Source: Pseudomonadota bacterium
GTDB taxonomy: Bacteria > Bdellovibrionota_C > UBA2361 > SZUA-149
Assembly: GCA_029555385.1 (NCBI GenBank)
Contig: JAKPSH010000090.1
Coordinates: 1 to 32,942, forward strand
Length of the DNA stretch: 32,942 nucleotides
Reading direction: 5' to 3'
Shown here: positions 20,701-29,330 of the stretch, piece by piece
Layout: each line of letters starts with the position of its first letter
How positions within the stretch are numbered: the stretch's first letter is position 1
The notes under the pieces: model-generated
What the model was told of the DNA's origin: nothing
Database searches by the model: none
What the model saw: only the letters and a program-made list of their open reading frames with translations
Translations under genes and position numbers: made by a program

Positions 20701-21984
20701 TCATAGTTTCTCATTCAGCTCCCGCACCAATGTTTTCCACCGGTTCACTTCCTCGCTTCCGAGCAGTTTTAAGGGAAATGCTGTCTTGTTGTGCCACAGT
20801 GGCTCGTCAAGGTCGACAAGTTCACGGCAGCGCTCGCCGTCCGGTGTTCCGGGAATTGGGGAAAACTCGGAAAGCATGACGCGGATACCAAGCTCGTGCA
20901 CGGCACGGATAGAAAGCTCCAAGTCTTGCAGCGTTTGCAGCGGGTGGCCAAGCATCAAATAGGCGGTAATCAAAGGGCGTTGCAGTCCAGCGCGGAGCAT
21001 GATTTGTACGGCATTCTTAAATTCGTCGTAGGCGAGCTTGCCCCCGGTTCTCTCGTGCCAAGCACGAGAGGTGCTTTCAAAGCCCAAGAATATCCGGTGC
21101 ATTCCGCATGCTGCCATTGCGTCTGCGGCCTGAGGAGTAACCAGCCGCGCATGCAAAGCGTTCGGCGTATGAAACGCAACATCGCTGCCGAGCGACGCTG
21201 CAAAACGGAGAAAGGGAATTAAACCTTCGCTGCTGCGAAAAAGCAGTGCGTCGTCGTAAAAGGCCACGTTCGTCGCGCCCCGTTCAAGCAGGAATACAAG
21301 TTCGCGAGCTGTCCGCTCAATCGGTTGGATTGAAAACGGTTCTTTTCTTTGCGGCAAAGCGCAATATGTGCACGAATACGGACAGCCTGCGGTCAGGGAG
21401 ATTACGCCCGTGGTGAGTTTCGCATATCCGTTCCAAAACGGCGGCTGACCGCGTTCGGGTTCCAGCCGCAGCACATCGTTGAACAGAGCGTTTGCGGAGG
21501 AGCTGACGACAAAGTCCGGTGCCAGCGAACATGCGTGCACCGGGCAAATCTCCGCATAACGTCCGCCGATAATGGTTTTTGCGCGCGGCGCAAACCGCCG
21601 CGCGTCCTCAAGCACTTCCTGTATCCCCGGATACCAGTAAGTCATCGCGCCGTTGATGAGTACGTAGTTAAAGTCTCCATGATCGCGCAGGAAGTCTTGG
21701 AAAACGGTGCGCGGCAGCCCGTAACGCCTGTAGCGCCGCGGGATGCTGGACAATACCGACGGTTTCGGCGCTTCTTCGGCGCGGTAAGCGCCACAGCCCC
21801 ATTTGTCGCTTCGCAAGTCGACTGGTGCGCACGGATGTGCGCGGTCGAGGTAGTCAAAAAGCCTGATTTCTGCCCGATGCCGGAGCATGCCGCCGATACG
21901 GAGCAGGCCGTAAGGTTTGAGCCAGAAGTCGTAGGCGGAGAAATCGTAGATTGGCGGCTGAACAAGAAGAATGCGCTTGTTCAT
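20701..21984 (-). CDS. B12-binding-type radical SAM protein
   Basis: This 427-residue protein begins with a cobalamin-binding-like Rossmann part (KRILLVQPPIYDFSAYD; WYPGIQEVLEDARRFAP; IIGGRY), without a clear DxHxxG cobalamin ligand. The radical SAM core starts at GCPYSCTYC, with iron-sulphur cysteines 201, 205 and 208. The TIM-barrel follows, including VAFYDDALLF, HRIFLGFES and ITAYLMLGHP. The substrate cannot be deduced. The gene is the last of a five-gene set, and its ATG overlaps the stop of the hydrolase gene by four bases, implying translational coupling. Confidence 0.82.
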   Translation of the reverse strand: MNKRILLVQPPIYDFSAYDFWLKPYGLLRIGGMLRHRAEIRLFDYLDRAHPCAPVDLRSDKWGCGAYRAEEAPKPSVLSSIPRRYRRYGLPRTVFQDFLRDHGDFNYVLINGAMTYWYPGIQEVLEDARRFAPRAKTIIGGRYAEICPVHACSLAPDFVVSSSANALFNDVLRLEPERGQPPFWNGYAKLTTGVISLTAGCPYSCTYCALPQRKEPFSIQPIERTARELVFLLERGATNVAFYDDALLFRSSEGLIPFLRFAASLGSDVAFHTPNALHARLVTPQAADAMAACGMHRIFLGFESTSRAWHERTGGKLAYDEFKNAVQIMLRAGLQRPLITAYLMLGHPLQTLQDLELSIRAVHELGIRVMLSEFSPIPGTPDGERCRELVDLDEPLWHNKTAFPLKLLGSEEVNRWKTLVRELNEKL

Positions 21985-22868
21985 GGCGCGGCGGCGCTGC
22001 GTCCGAGGCAGGAATCAACAGCGCGAGTCATTTCCGGGTAAGCCTTGAACAGAATATCGTTGTGCCCGGCCTCTGAGGATTGGACAAATAGCGTGCGTTC
22101 TGGATGAATTTGGGAAAGACGCGTGCTGTGGGAGAAGGGGATAACGGTGTCTTTTTGGCCGTGTACTAGAATAAGACATGATGCAGAGAGTTCGCGCAAA
22201 TAGCCGGCGGTGGGAAAGGAATACCAAAGAAAGGGCGCCAGCAGGCCAAAGAGGGGGACCGCCCGAGCGGCTTCTTTTAAGCTGACATACGGCGCAACAA
22301 GCATCAGCGTGCGCGCCTTGAAATGCAGCGCCGTGTGCGCTGCTGCGCCGGTGCCGATGGATATACCGACACCGAGGATATCCTCCGGTGCAATACTTTC
22401 TTTTTCTGCGGCGAAACTCCATACCGCTTTGCCGTCAAGATACAGGCCCTCTTCGCTGGGCCAGCCAGTGCTTTTCCCGTAGCCGCGGTAATCAAACCCA
22501 TAAGATGTAATGCCGATAGCGGCAAGCCAGCGCTGATATGGAAAGAAGTTGGCGACACTGGCGGCGTTGCCGTGAAAGACAACGGCAGCGGTCCGGCGCG
22601 TGCGGATGCCGTGCTGACCTTCCAGCCGCCATACTTCAAGCTGTTCTCCGTCTTCGGTTGCGATAAAAAAGCTTTCTACTCCCGCCGGAAGCGTTTGCGC
22701 ATCGCGGGGCGGCTTGTCCCAAAGCGAAAAGAACGCGTAGGGGAAGACCTGGAACGGCTGAGTCACGACGATGATCAGGCAGAACATCAATAAAGCAATC
22801 AGTGCGCGTATGGGAAACGGCAAGTTCAGATAGCGTCGGTTGAGGCGGGAAAGCGAACTGCGCATCAT
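21981..22868 (-). CDS. Membrane-anchored alpha/beta hydrolase
   Basis: This 295-residue serine hydrolase of the ABHD13/BEM46-like type has one N-terminal transmembrane segment (about 19-36). The oxyanion segment is VVFHGNAASV, the nucleophile is Ser170 in GISIG, the acid is probably Asp240 (LVHGQKDTVIP) and the base His269 (SEAGHNDI). The family typically contains such catalytic sets with unassigned substrates, often lipids or peptides. It overlaps the upstream DUF4416 gene by four bases and the downstream radical SAM gene by four bases. Confidence 0.8.
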   Translation of the reverse strand: MMRSSLSRLNRRYLNLPFPIRALIALLMFCLIIVVTQPFQVFPYAFFSLWDKPPRDAQTLPAGVESFFIATEDGEQLEVWRLEGQHGIRTRRTAAVVFHGNAASVANFFPYQRWLAAIGITSYGFDYRGYGKSTGWPSEEGLYLDGKAVWSFAAEKESIAPEDILGVGISIGTGAAAHTALHFKARTLMLVAPYVSLKEAARAVPLFGLLAPFLWYSFPTAGYLRELSASCLILVHGQKDTVIPFSHSTRLSQIHPERTLFVQSSEAGHNDILFKAYPEMTRAVDSCLGRSAAAP

Positions 22869-23428
22869 CCATCCTCTGCGGTCTTGTTTGCGTCAGGGTT
22901 CAAGTGTTCGCGATAATAACGGCGGCAATCGAGCAAAAAGGACTGATAAGCTTCCTGCTGGTAGTTGGGATAGGTCCAAGGAAAATGCTGCCATGCGCCG
23001 TGTGCATAATGCAGCGTGACTTCCGCAAAAATACCCTGTCCGAGATAAAGGCGATGCGCGGCATCCTTGGTGGTCGCTAAAACAAACTTGCCCAGCGTCA
23101 AGTAACCCGGATCTATATTGACAGGGCGTTTTTCCGGAAAGCTATGCGTTGCGGCGCACGCTTCTTCCAGCGAGTTGGCGGTGAGTTTACGTGTGACAAG
23201 TTCCGGCGGCGGGATGAACTGGGCAAAGGCGACTAACTGCAGCAGGAGATCCGCGCCCATTTCATGCGCATAGTAACGCGTGTTATCGAAAGGAAGATAG
23301 CTGCTTTCCAGGGCTAACGGGCCCCAGTGCATCACTGCTTGTTCCTTGGCCCAATTCAGGGCGTCCTGATGCCGGCTAAAGATCGCCGTTACCGGCATCA
23401 CCGGCAGGTGATTCGCTAGCCTGCCCAT
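22865..23428 (-). CDS. DUF4416 family protein
   Basis: This 187-residue soluble protein carries the conserved blocks of DUF4416: an N-terminal IFSRHQDAL, the middle WGPLALESSYLPFDNTRYY, and NIDPGYLTLGKFVLATTK with HRLYLGQGIFAEVTLHY. WTYPNYQ near the end is also typical. Function is unknown. The ATG at 23428 lies inside the preceding oxidase gene (53-base overlap). An alternative ATG at 23398 would still overlap but matches the usual family start. Neither has a strong Shine-Dalgarno, so translation is likely coupled. Confidence 0.8.
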   Translation of the reverse strand: MGRLANHLPVMPVTAIFSRHQDALNWAKEQAVMHWGPLALESSYLPFDNTRYYAHEMGADLLLQLVAFAQFIPPPELVTRKLTANSLEEACAATHSFPEKRPVNIDPGYLTLGKFVLATTKDAAHRLYLGQGIFAEVTLHYAHGAWQHFPWTYPNYQQEAYQSFLLDCRRYYREHLNPDANKTAEDG

Positions 23429-24581
23429 CTTTTCGCTTCTTTTTGTTCACGGGTTCGCAAAGCCGCGGGAGCAGGGCGCTGATGTCGTGTGCGCAGTCTC
23501 CCTCGGCAATAAGCTGCGCAATAACTTCGCCCGTCAGCGGCGCAAATCCAAAACCAACTTTATAATGCCCTGCGGCGACATACAGACCCTCTGCACCTGG
23601 GACTGGGCCGAGATAAGGTTTGCTGTCGAGTGCCGCCGGACGCAGTCCCGCCCAGACCCGCTTAACAGCGCACGAGGCAAGGGCCGGCAGCGCCTCCGTG
23701 GTAATCGTGAGTATTTCCAGCAAGCCTTGCGGCGTGGCGCTAATATCGAAGCCTGAGTCCTTCTCTGTGGTCGAGCCGAGCGCTGCAAGATTTTCTCCAA
23801 GGGCGATGACGTATTTTTTCTTCCACTTCAGCACGCCTTGCAGCAGGCGCCGCGGGGTCTCCAGCAGTATCGCTTGTCCACGGACCGGCTCGACGTAGGC
23901 ATTCCTTTTCAGCAGAGGTCCGAGCTGTGATGTCCAGGCGCCGGTACACGCGACAACTCGGGGACAAAGCATCGTTTCGCTGCCGCACGCGACCCCTTTT
24001 ACTTTTTCCCTGCCGATGGCAATGTGCTGTGCGCGGCAGCCGTTGCGGTAGACGACGCCAATCTTTTCACCGGCGGCACGCAAAGCATGAAGCAGATTAT
24101 CGACGGAAACTTGCGCCGTCAGATTGCTGTACAGCGCGCCGAATTCCGTGGTAATCGCTTCCCGCTCGACTTGCTTAGCTTCCCTGGTGCTAAGCAGCTC
24201 CAGTGCGGGACGTCCATCGACTTTCAGGCGTTGAGCGTTGACAACTTTTACTTCCTTTTCCGCTTGCTCCCTCTGCGGTTCGGTAGGAATGATTTCCATT
24301 GAACCGCACCGCGTAAACTGTACATCAATTCCGCTGGCTTCCGTTAATTCCTGAGCGAACTGCGGAAACATACCTAGACTCTCGCGGTGCAGTGACAAGA
24401 AAGGGCTTTGGCGCAGGGGGGTAGGGTAGGCGAGCACACCAAGAGAATTAACACTTGCTCCGGGTATCGGCTCATCCTGTTCCAGAACGGTCACTTTCAG
24501 CCCCTGCTGGGCCAGTCGCCAGGCGCTGCACAGGCCGATTACTCCAGCACCTATGACAATAACATCAGGTTGATGTTCCAT
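23376..24581 (-). CDS. FAD-dependent amine oxidase, ThiO/DAO type
   Basis: This 401-residue flavoprotein of the D-amino-acid oxidase/glycine oxidase superfamily has an N-terminal dinucleotide-binding GAGVIGLCSAW (GxGxxG at 11-16) followed by an acidic ribose ligand (VLEQ). The C-terminal half carries VEPVRGQAILLETP, WAGLRPAALDSKPYLGP and GHYKVGFGFAPLTG, as in ThiO-type enzymes. It probably oxidises an amino acid or amine to an imine and then a keto acid. The substrate is not defined, and no thiS/thiG neighbours are present, so thiamine synthesis is not supported. The tail after about residue 370 is Lys-rich and overlaps the DUF4416 gene by 53 bases. Confidence 0.82.
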   Translation of the reverse strand: MEHQPDVIVIGAGVIGLCSAWRLAQQGLKVTVLEQDEPIPGASVNSLGVLAYPTPLRQSPFLSLHRESLGMFPQFAQELTEASGIDVQFTRCGSMEIIPTEPQREQAEKEVKVVNAQRLKVDGRPALELLSTREAKQVEREAITTEFGALYSNLTAQVSVDNLLHALRAAGEKIGVVYRNGCRAQHIAIGREKVKGVACGSETMLCPRVVACTGAWTSQLGPLLKRNAYVEPVRGQAILLETPRRLLQGVLKWKKKYVIALGENLAALGSTTEKDSGFDISATPQGLLEILTITTEALPALASCAVKRVWAGLRPAALDSKPYLGPVPGAEGLYVAAGHYKVGFGFAPLTGEVIAQLIAEGDCAHDISALLPRLCEPVNKKKRKDGQASESPAGDAGNGDL

Positions 24582-24665
24582 GATGGAATATTCTTCTGCG
24601 GTTTTATGGGTTAAATAACACTAATGCGCTGCTGGGGCAACGCTTGAACCCAACACGCAGCTTGG

Positions 24666-25349
24666 CTATTTTTTGACTGGCGGGCGGACCTGAGCAATGA
24701 GTTTTATCGTCTGCGCCACTCGCGCGGCGATACCGTCATAGTCTTTTTTCGCGAGTAAGTCCTTCGTGATTAGGTTGCTGCCGATTCCAGCGCAGACGAT
24801 GCCCGCCTCGAACCAGCCGCGCAAAGAAGCTTCCTCCGGTTCCACTCCGCCGGTCGGCATAATTGAGACCCACGGACACGGTCCGCGGACGGCTTTGACG
24901 AAAGACGGGCCGCCGACTTCTTTGCCGGGAAAAACCTTCACTATTTCACAGCCAAGTTCTTCGGCTGCCGAAATTTCGGTTGCTGTGCCGCAGCCGGGCA
25001 TGTAGGGAATCTTTCTCCGGTTGCACATCCGGGCGACTTCCGGATTAGTCGTTGGTCCGACGACGAAGTTAGCTCCACTGTTAAGATAAAGCGCAGCTGC
25101 ACCGGGATCGACGATAGAACCGACTCCCGTAATCATTTGCGGCAGTTCTTTGGCGCAGAACTTTTCCAGCAGTGCAAAAACCTCATGTGCGTGGTCGCTG
25201 CGGTTTGTAAATTCAATCACCCGGGCGCCGCCGGCAGCGCAAGCTTTGGCCACCGCGCAGACGATTTCAGCATCCGCATGATTGAATACCGGAACTAAAC
25301 CAGTTTCGATCATGCAGTTCAGAGTTTGCATTCGGGTATATCGCGCCAT
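24666..25349 (-). CDS. KDPG/KHG-type aldolase
   Basis: This 227-residue class I aldolase splits 2-keto-3-deoxy-6-phosphogluconate or 4-hydroxy-2-oxoglutarate to pyruvate plus glyceraldehyde-3-phosphate or glyoxylate. Schiff-base Lys138 lies in EIVKVFPG. Glu46 in VIEFTNR, ITGVGSI (Ser78 replacing the usual Thr) and MPGCGTATEI complete the active-site set. The ATG at 25349 is chosen over 25385 because GGAG lies eight bases upstream and it matches the family start. It is the first gene of the minus-strand set, 84 bases before the FAD oxidase. The presence of a glyoxylate-yielding type of aldolase next to an amine oxidase is suggestive but unproven. Confidence 0.85.
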   Translation of the reverse strand: MARYTRMQTLNCMIETGLVPVFNHADAEIVCAVAKACAAGGARVIEFTNRSDHAHEVFALLEKFCAKELPQMITGVGSIVDPGAAALYLNSGANFVVGPTTNPEVARMCNRRKIPYMPGCGTATEISAAEELGCEIVKVFPGKEVGGPSFVKAVRGPCPWVSIMPTGGVEPEEASLRGWFEAGIVCAGIGSNLITKDLLAKKDYDGIAARVAQTIKLIAQVRPPVKK

Positions 25350-25536
25350 AGAATCTCCGTGATTTATTGCTGCGCCACGAGGCAAAATGTGCCAGACGGA
25401 CCGGCATTACCTTAAGACCGATCGCGAGTCAAATCTATCCCTGCCCCTTGCTGGTGAATTCCTGAATAGACTTAATTAAGGACGGGTTATTGAAAGAAAT
25501 GGCCAAAGCTAAGAATAAGGCGGGGGCGTAGACCAG

Positions 25537-25620
25537 GAATAAGGCGAAGACGAAGGCGGAGAGTTGTTGCTCCCGCCCGTAAAAAAAACCTTTGCCTATA
25601 TCTTCGCCTTGGCTTTATTC
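25537..25620. repeat. Imperfect inverted repeat, low-complexity
   Basis: GAATAAGGCGAAGA (25537-25550) pairs with TCTTCGCC (25601-25608) and TTTATTC (25614-25620) when a short bulge is allowed, giving about 14 paired bases around a 50-base loop. A run of eight A at about 25581-25588 sits in the loop. It could form a cruciform or a transcript hairpin. Confidence 0.4.
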
Positions 25621-25658
25621 TCCGCCTCCGCCTCCGCCTCCGCCTCCGCCTCCGCCTC
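25620..25658 (+). repeat. Hexanucleotide tandem repeat (CTCCGC)n
   Basis: Six exact copies of CTCCGC plus a partial CTC are present over 39 bases. It is intergenic, so copy-number slippage would not shift a reading frame. Confidence 0.95.
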
Positions 25659-25948
25659 AGCGGCCAATCCCTAACGGATACGGAAGACTCTGGTGCGGCA
25701 TCCTGCTTTTCACGTATCCCGCGCCCACCGGTCGGGCCTAAAAGCAGAGGTTATGGCGCGAGTGATCTCAAAGTCCCTTGGCGCATGTGCAACATCGGGT
25801 GGGGACGCAATTAGTGGCACGGCAAGGACAAAATCACGGTTTCCCGGCTCTGCCTTCGCGTTCTTCTCCATGGGAGGTCCGCATGCTAATATCCCCTCAA
25901 ACTCCCCTTGTTGCTGCTGCTGCTGAAGGCAGACATTGTTCAAGCCGC

Positions 25949-27952
25949 TTACTCCGGAGAATCCGGCTGGTGCCCGCGGACAAGGCTTGATGTTATATGA
26001 GGCAGAAGCGTACTGGGTTTCCCCCATGTCACGAGACATAACCTGTCTTCAGCCCGCGTAACAGCCACGTAAAGCATGTTTCTTGCGGTGTCGTTTGCCG
26101 GATAAGCCTTGCTTGAGGGGTTCCAGATAAGCACATTAGGGAACTCGAGACCTTTAATCTGCTCTACGCTGCTGACCAGAATTCCTGCGCCGAAAGAAAA
26201 ACTATCCTCATCGCCTAAGCGTGCCGCGGCGCCGAAGGTAGGTTTGAGCAAACTCAACGCATAACGGGCTTCGGCGGTGTTGGGGCAGACTACCGCAATT
26301 ACCGAGTTCGGATAACGGCGAATGACGCGTTCCAGCCAAGCGAGAATTTGTCTGATGCCTTCATTTTCGGTTAGGCATTTAAACCAGATTGGTGGTTTGC
26401 CTTTTTTTCCTTCACTGGTCCGTTTTTCTCCGTAAATAAAATCAGCAAGCCTCATAATCGGCAGACTGGAACGGTGGCTGACGGATAGAGTAGTGAGCCG
26501 TGTTTGGCCGTCAGTATTAGCGAAGCGTTCGCGGATTCTCGCCCACCCCGGAAAAAGTGCATCTTGCCGTATTTGCTGGGCCGTATCGCCGACTAGGGTC
26601 AAATGAGAGGGCTGGCGCAGCGCGCCAATCACCGCGGCTATTTCGGGACTGTTAAACTCCTGCGCTTCATCCACAACAATGTGCTCAAAAAGCCCCTGCG
26701 AGCCGTCAGGCATGGCCATCGCACCGGTGCGGAGCTGATGCAGCCGGATAATTAGGGCATCATCAGCATAATCGATTAATCCACGCGCAAAGAGAGATTT
26801 TGTCTGCACGCAGGCTTCTTGAATCAAAGCACGATCGAGCAGGCCGGTTTCGTCATGTTTGAGCAGACGTTCCGGGCGGCTCAGCACATCGAGGATTGCT
26901 TCCGTATAAGGAGCCGACTGATCAATTAAGCCGGTGAGCTGCGCTTCTTCGAGGGCAAGCAGCATGGCCAAGGAGCGCTTTACGCGAGAGACACCACCGG
27001 TTTGTGCTTCTTCGGGACGAATTACGGTCTTAACATTAAGCAGCGAGGGAAGTATCTTGTCCACCCACGAGCGGAATGTCAGGACTGGCACTGCACCTGC
27101 CCCCAAATGCGCAAGTGTTTGGGTGACATAGCTGCGCAGAGCTTTAGTAAAGACGAGGACCAGGCACTGATTGGGCGCCAGCGGAGAATTCTCCTCGTGA
27201 AGGAGCCATGTCAGCCGGTGCAGTGCCACCGTTGTCTTGCCTGAGCCGGCAATGCCTTGGATGAGCACCGCGGTATCCGGATCTGACGTAATTAAACGGA
27301 ATTGATCGGCTGTGATCAGTGAAAGAACATCGGGCAGCGCGTCCCGGGCGTTCATATCTTTGAGCGCGGCACCCGAGCGGCAAACCCAGCGATTGTTCTC
27401 CTTGCGCAACTCGCCCTGACGGCAGCTTATGCCAACCAGCGTGCTGTCTTCGATTTCGACTTGCACGCGCATTTTGACGATGCCCGAGCGTTCCCGGCCT
27501 TGAATAATTTCCGAATATTCCTCGCCTTCTTGATATTCGTAATATAGTTTTGCGATTGGTGCTCTCCGCCAGTCAACAATCCTGCAATCGCTATTTGCCG
27601 CAAAGCCGAGCTTGTATTCAATTTCTCGCGCCGGAGAACCTTTCTGTTCCTCAGCGAGCACGATACGGGCGAAATATGGCCGGCGCCGAAGTTTCTCAAG
27701 TTCAGTTGCAGCGAGGTGTGATTTACGGCTAAGTTGATGCGCCACGGCTTCGTCGGAAGCGAGCATTTGCTTGTCGATGTCCCGTTCGGCAGACACAATC
27801 TGTGCTGTAAGGGCGCGGGCAGTTTGTGAGGAAAGCCCCATGCGTTTACTGTTTTGCCGGGACTGCGAATCTAATGATTCCAAGACGATGCGCAAACACT
27901 CCTCTTCCTGCTTGATGAGTTCGGTTGTTTCAGGTGTTATGTCGTGAAGCAT
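25949..27952 (-). CDS. helD: HelD-like SF1 helicase/RNA polymerase-associated ATPase
   Basis: This 667-residue UvrD/Rep-like superfamily 1 protein starts with a helical, coiled-coil-like N-terminus (about 1-130). The HelD-typical IVDWRRAPIAKLYYEYQEGE block is present. The Walker A GIAGSGKTTVALHR (about 233-246) resembles that of HelD. Motif II IVVDEAQEF, motif III LVGDTAQQIR and the C-terminal MLYVAVTRAEDRLCLV (motif VI) are intact. HelD binds RNA polymerase and helps recycle stalled complexes; that role is inferred. The ATG at 27952 is preferred over 28090 because homologues begin with this helix and the 28090 start has no Shine-Dalgarno. It is divergent from folE2. Confidence 0.85.
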   Translation of the reverse strand: MLHDITPETTELIKQEEECLRIVLESLDSQSRQNSKRMGLSSQTARALTAQIVSAERDIDKQMLASDEAVAHQLSRKSHLAATELEKLRRRPYFARIVLAEEQKGSPAREIEYKLGFAANSDCRIVDWRRAPIAKLYYEYQEGEEYSEIIQGRERSGIVKMRVQVEIEDSTLVGISCRQGELRKENNRWVCRSGAALKDMNARDALPDVLSLITADQFRLITSDPDTAVLIQGIAGSGKTTVALHRLTWLLHEENSPLAPNQCLVLVFTKALRSYVTQTLAHLGAGAVPVLTFRSWVDKILPSLLNVKTVIRPEEAQTGGVSRVKRSLAMLLALEEAQLTGLIDQSAPYTEAILDVLSRPERLLKHDETGLLDRALIQEACVQTKSLFARGLIDYADDALIIRLHQLRTGAMAMPDGSQGLFEHIVVDEAQEFNSPEIAAVIGALRQPSHLTLVGDTAQQIRQDALFPGWARIRERFANTDGQTRLTTLSVSHRSSLPIMRLADFIYGEKRTSEGKKGKPPIWFKCLTENEGIRQILAWLERVIRRYPNSVIAVVCPNTAEARYALSLLKPTFGAAARLGDEDSFSFGAGILVSSVEQIKGLEFPNVLIWNPSSKAYPANDTARNMLYVAVTRAEDRLCLVTWGKPSTLLPHITSSLVRGHQPDSPE

Positions 27953-28117
27953 CGTTCTCTCGTGAATATGACGGCAATGCCCTGGTATTTTGCGAAGTGC
28001 GCAGGTTAGGCGAGACACAGAAACAGTGTCAAGAAAGCGATTTGTGGTTGCTGCAAGATCGCTAGGTTTGATTTGAGACGGCGTGTGCATGGCAGTGTCT
28101 AAAATAGGACAGGAAAG

Positions 28118-28951
28118 ATGAAAGAGCCGGCGGCATTGGCCGATATTCAGTTAACGGGTGATTCTCGCGGGGTTGAATTACAGCAGGTCGGAGTTTCCGG
28201 TGTTGATATGCCGTTGTGTATTCGTCGGGTTGGGCGGCGGGATTTCCATACCTGGGGGCGCTTCCAGCTTACATCGTCTTTGGCAAAAGAGCTGCGTGGT
28301 ACCCACATGTCCCGCTGTATGTCGCTGTTGGCTGAGTTGAGCAGAGACGGGTTGTCTGAATTGAGTCTAACTCCACTACTGCGGCGCGCAGTTACATCAC
28401 TTCAAGCTTCTTCGGCGCAGATATCAGTTGATTTCCAGTATTTTATGGAAAAAGGCGCACCGGTGACGGGATTACGGGCTCCAATGGCTTATACCTGCAA
28501 GCTCGCAGGCAGCCTAAGCAGAAAAAACGCGCGGGAGTTGGTGTCCACGAGAGCAGCTGTTGTTGTTCCAATTTCAAGCTCATGTCCGTGCAGCAAAGCC
28601 CTTGCTGAAGAAGGGGCGCACAGTCAAAGGGCTGTAATTAAGGCTGATTTCGTGCTGGACCCACTAGAGAATTGGGACTTCTTGTGGATCGAGGACAGTA
28701 TTGCCGCGTTAGAAAACGTATCTTCTGCGCCGGTGTATCCACTTCTGAAGCGTGTCGACGAAAAAAGCGTGACTGAACAACAGTTTGGAAACCCAAAGTT
28801 TGTCGAGGACGTGTTGCGAGATGCCGTTTGCCTTATCCGGACATGGAATAAACTACGAGGTTTTCGTGTTGAGGTAGAGGCTTACGAGAGTATTCATGCG
28901 CATAATGCTTGGGCCTGCCATCAAGAAGGGCATTTCCTGGAAGAAGCATGA
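28118..28951 (+). CDS. folE2: GTP cyclohydrolase FolE2 (type IB)
   Basis: This 277-residue enzyme converts GTP to 7,8-dihydroneopterin triphosphate, the first step of folate and related pterin synthesis. It carries GTHMSR (61-66), the central SSCPCSK with Cys156 and Cys158, and a C-terminal YESIHAHNAWA block, all typical of type IB enzymes, which can use metals other than zinc. AGGA at 28106-28109 supports the ATG. It has its own terminator directly downstream. FolE2 is often Zur-controlled, but no operator was recognised here. Confidence 0.93.
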   Translation: MKEPAALADIQLTGDSRGVELQQVGVSGVDMPLCIRRVGRRDFHTWGRFQLTSSLAKELRGTHMSRCMSLLAELSRDGLSELSLTPLLRRAVTSLQASSAQISVDFQYFMEKGAPVTGLRAPMAYTCKLAGSLSRKNARELVSTRAAVVVPISSSCPCSKALAEEGAHSQRAVIKADFVLDPLENWDFLWIEDSIAALENVSSAPVYPLLKRVDEKSVTEQQFGNPKFVEDVLRDAVCLIRTWNKLRGFRVEVEAYESIHAHNAWACHQEGHFLEEA

Positions 28952-28990
28952 ACAGGAAATTATGTTTTTTTCTGTTCAGGGCATTTTTTT
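28949..28990 (+). terminator. Rho-independent terminator of folE2
   Basis: TGAACAG (28949-28955, overlapping the stop codon) pairs with CTGTTCA (28972-28978). The stem can extend inward through AAA/TTT. A run of seven T follows at 28984-28990. Confidence 0.8.
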
Positions 28991-29330
28991 CAGGTGGTCA
29001 TATTGTCTGAAATCAATATAGCAGTTACACTACGGCAAAGGGGACGCTCTGGGGCTCGCAGTATGAAGAAAGGCTGAAAAAAGCCGAAACCAAAGTGGTG
29101 AACTGATATTCTATTGGTATGTCGCTAAGCTGGTGACGGCGGGGCGGTGTAAGAGCACGGAGCCAAGGTTTAAGTTGCAGTTCCAGGCGCTGCACGCGTT
29201 GTCGCTGCTAAGCGTTCGAGCGGTGTACTGCTCGGCGTAATGCTCTGTGTGAAGTACTTATGTGCAGAGCTTGATCAAGGTGTGGAGTGATGCTTCCGGG
29301 TAGTTAGCGAAGTTAAGGAAAGTTCCGGGA
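28952..29330 (+). other. Gap between folE2 and the glycogen-synthase-like gene
   Basis: It begins with the folE2 terminator. In one plus-strand frame, bases about 29100-29240 read ELIFYWYV followed by a Lys/Arg-Ala-rich stretch before a stop, faintly like the C-terminal part of exosortase-associated EpsI proteins. No start is usable and it may be chance. GCTCTG/CAGAGC (29242-29247, 29265-29270) forms a hairpin near the next gene. AAGGAAA at about 29315-29321 is the ribosome-binding site. Confidence 0.4.

Larger units (their letters stand above)
25350..25948. other. Gene-free gap with simple repeats and inverted repeat
   Basis: No convincing gene is seen. The left part should contain the promoter of the minus-strand aldolase operon; a 10-bp palindrome CTTAATTAAG lies at 25471-25480. 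Bases 25537-25658 hold a low-complexity stretch built of GAAGGC/GGCGGA-like words, and further right (25911-25924) is a short CTG repeat. CCCTAACGGA at 25669-25678 also occurs at 32652-32661. The right edge is the 3' end of helD. Confidence 0.5.

Noticed and set aside
25620..25658. CRISPR-like tandem repeat
   Set aside because: The units are six bases without spacers, so it is a simple microsatellite.
25710..26039. 109-residue minus-strand reading frame with a six-Gln run overlapping helD
   Set aside because: It has no usable ribosome-binding site, overlaps the helD 3' end and its Gln run comes from a CTG repeat. It looks like a shadow.
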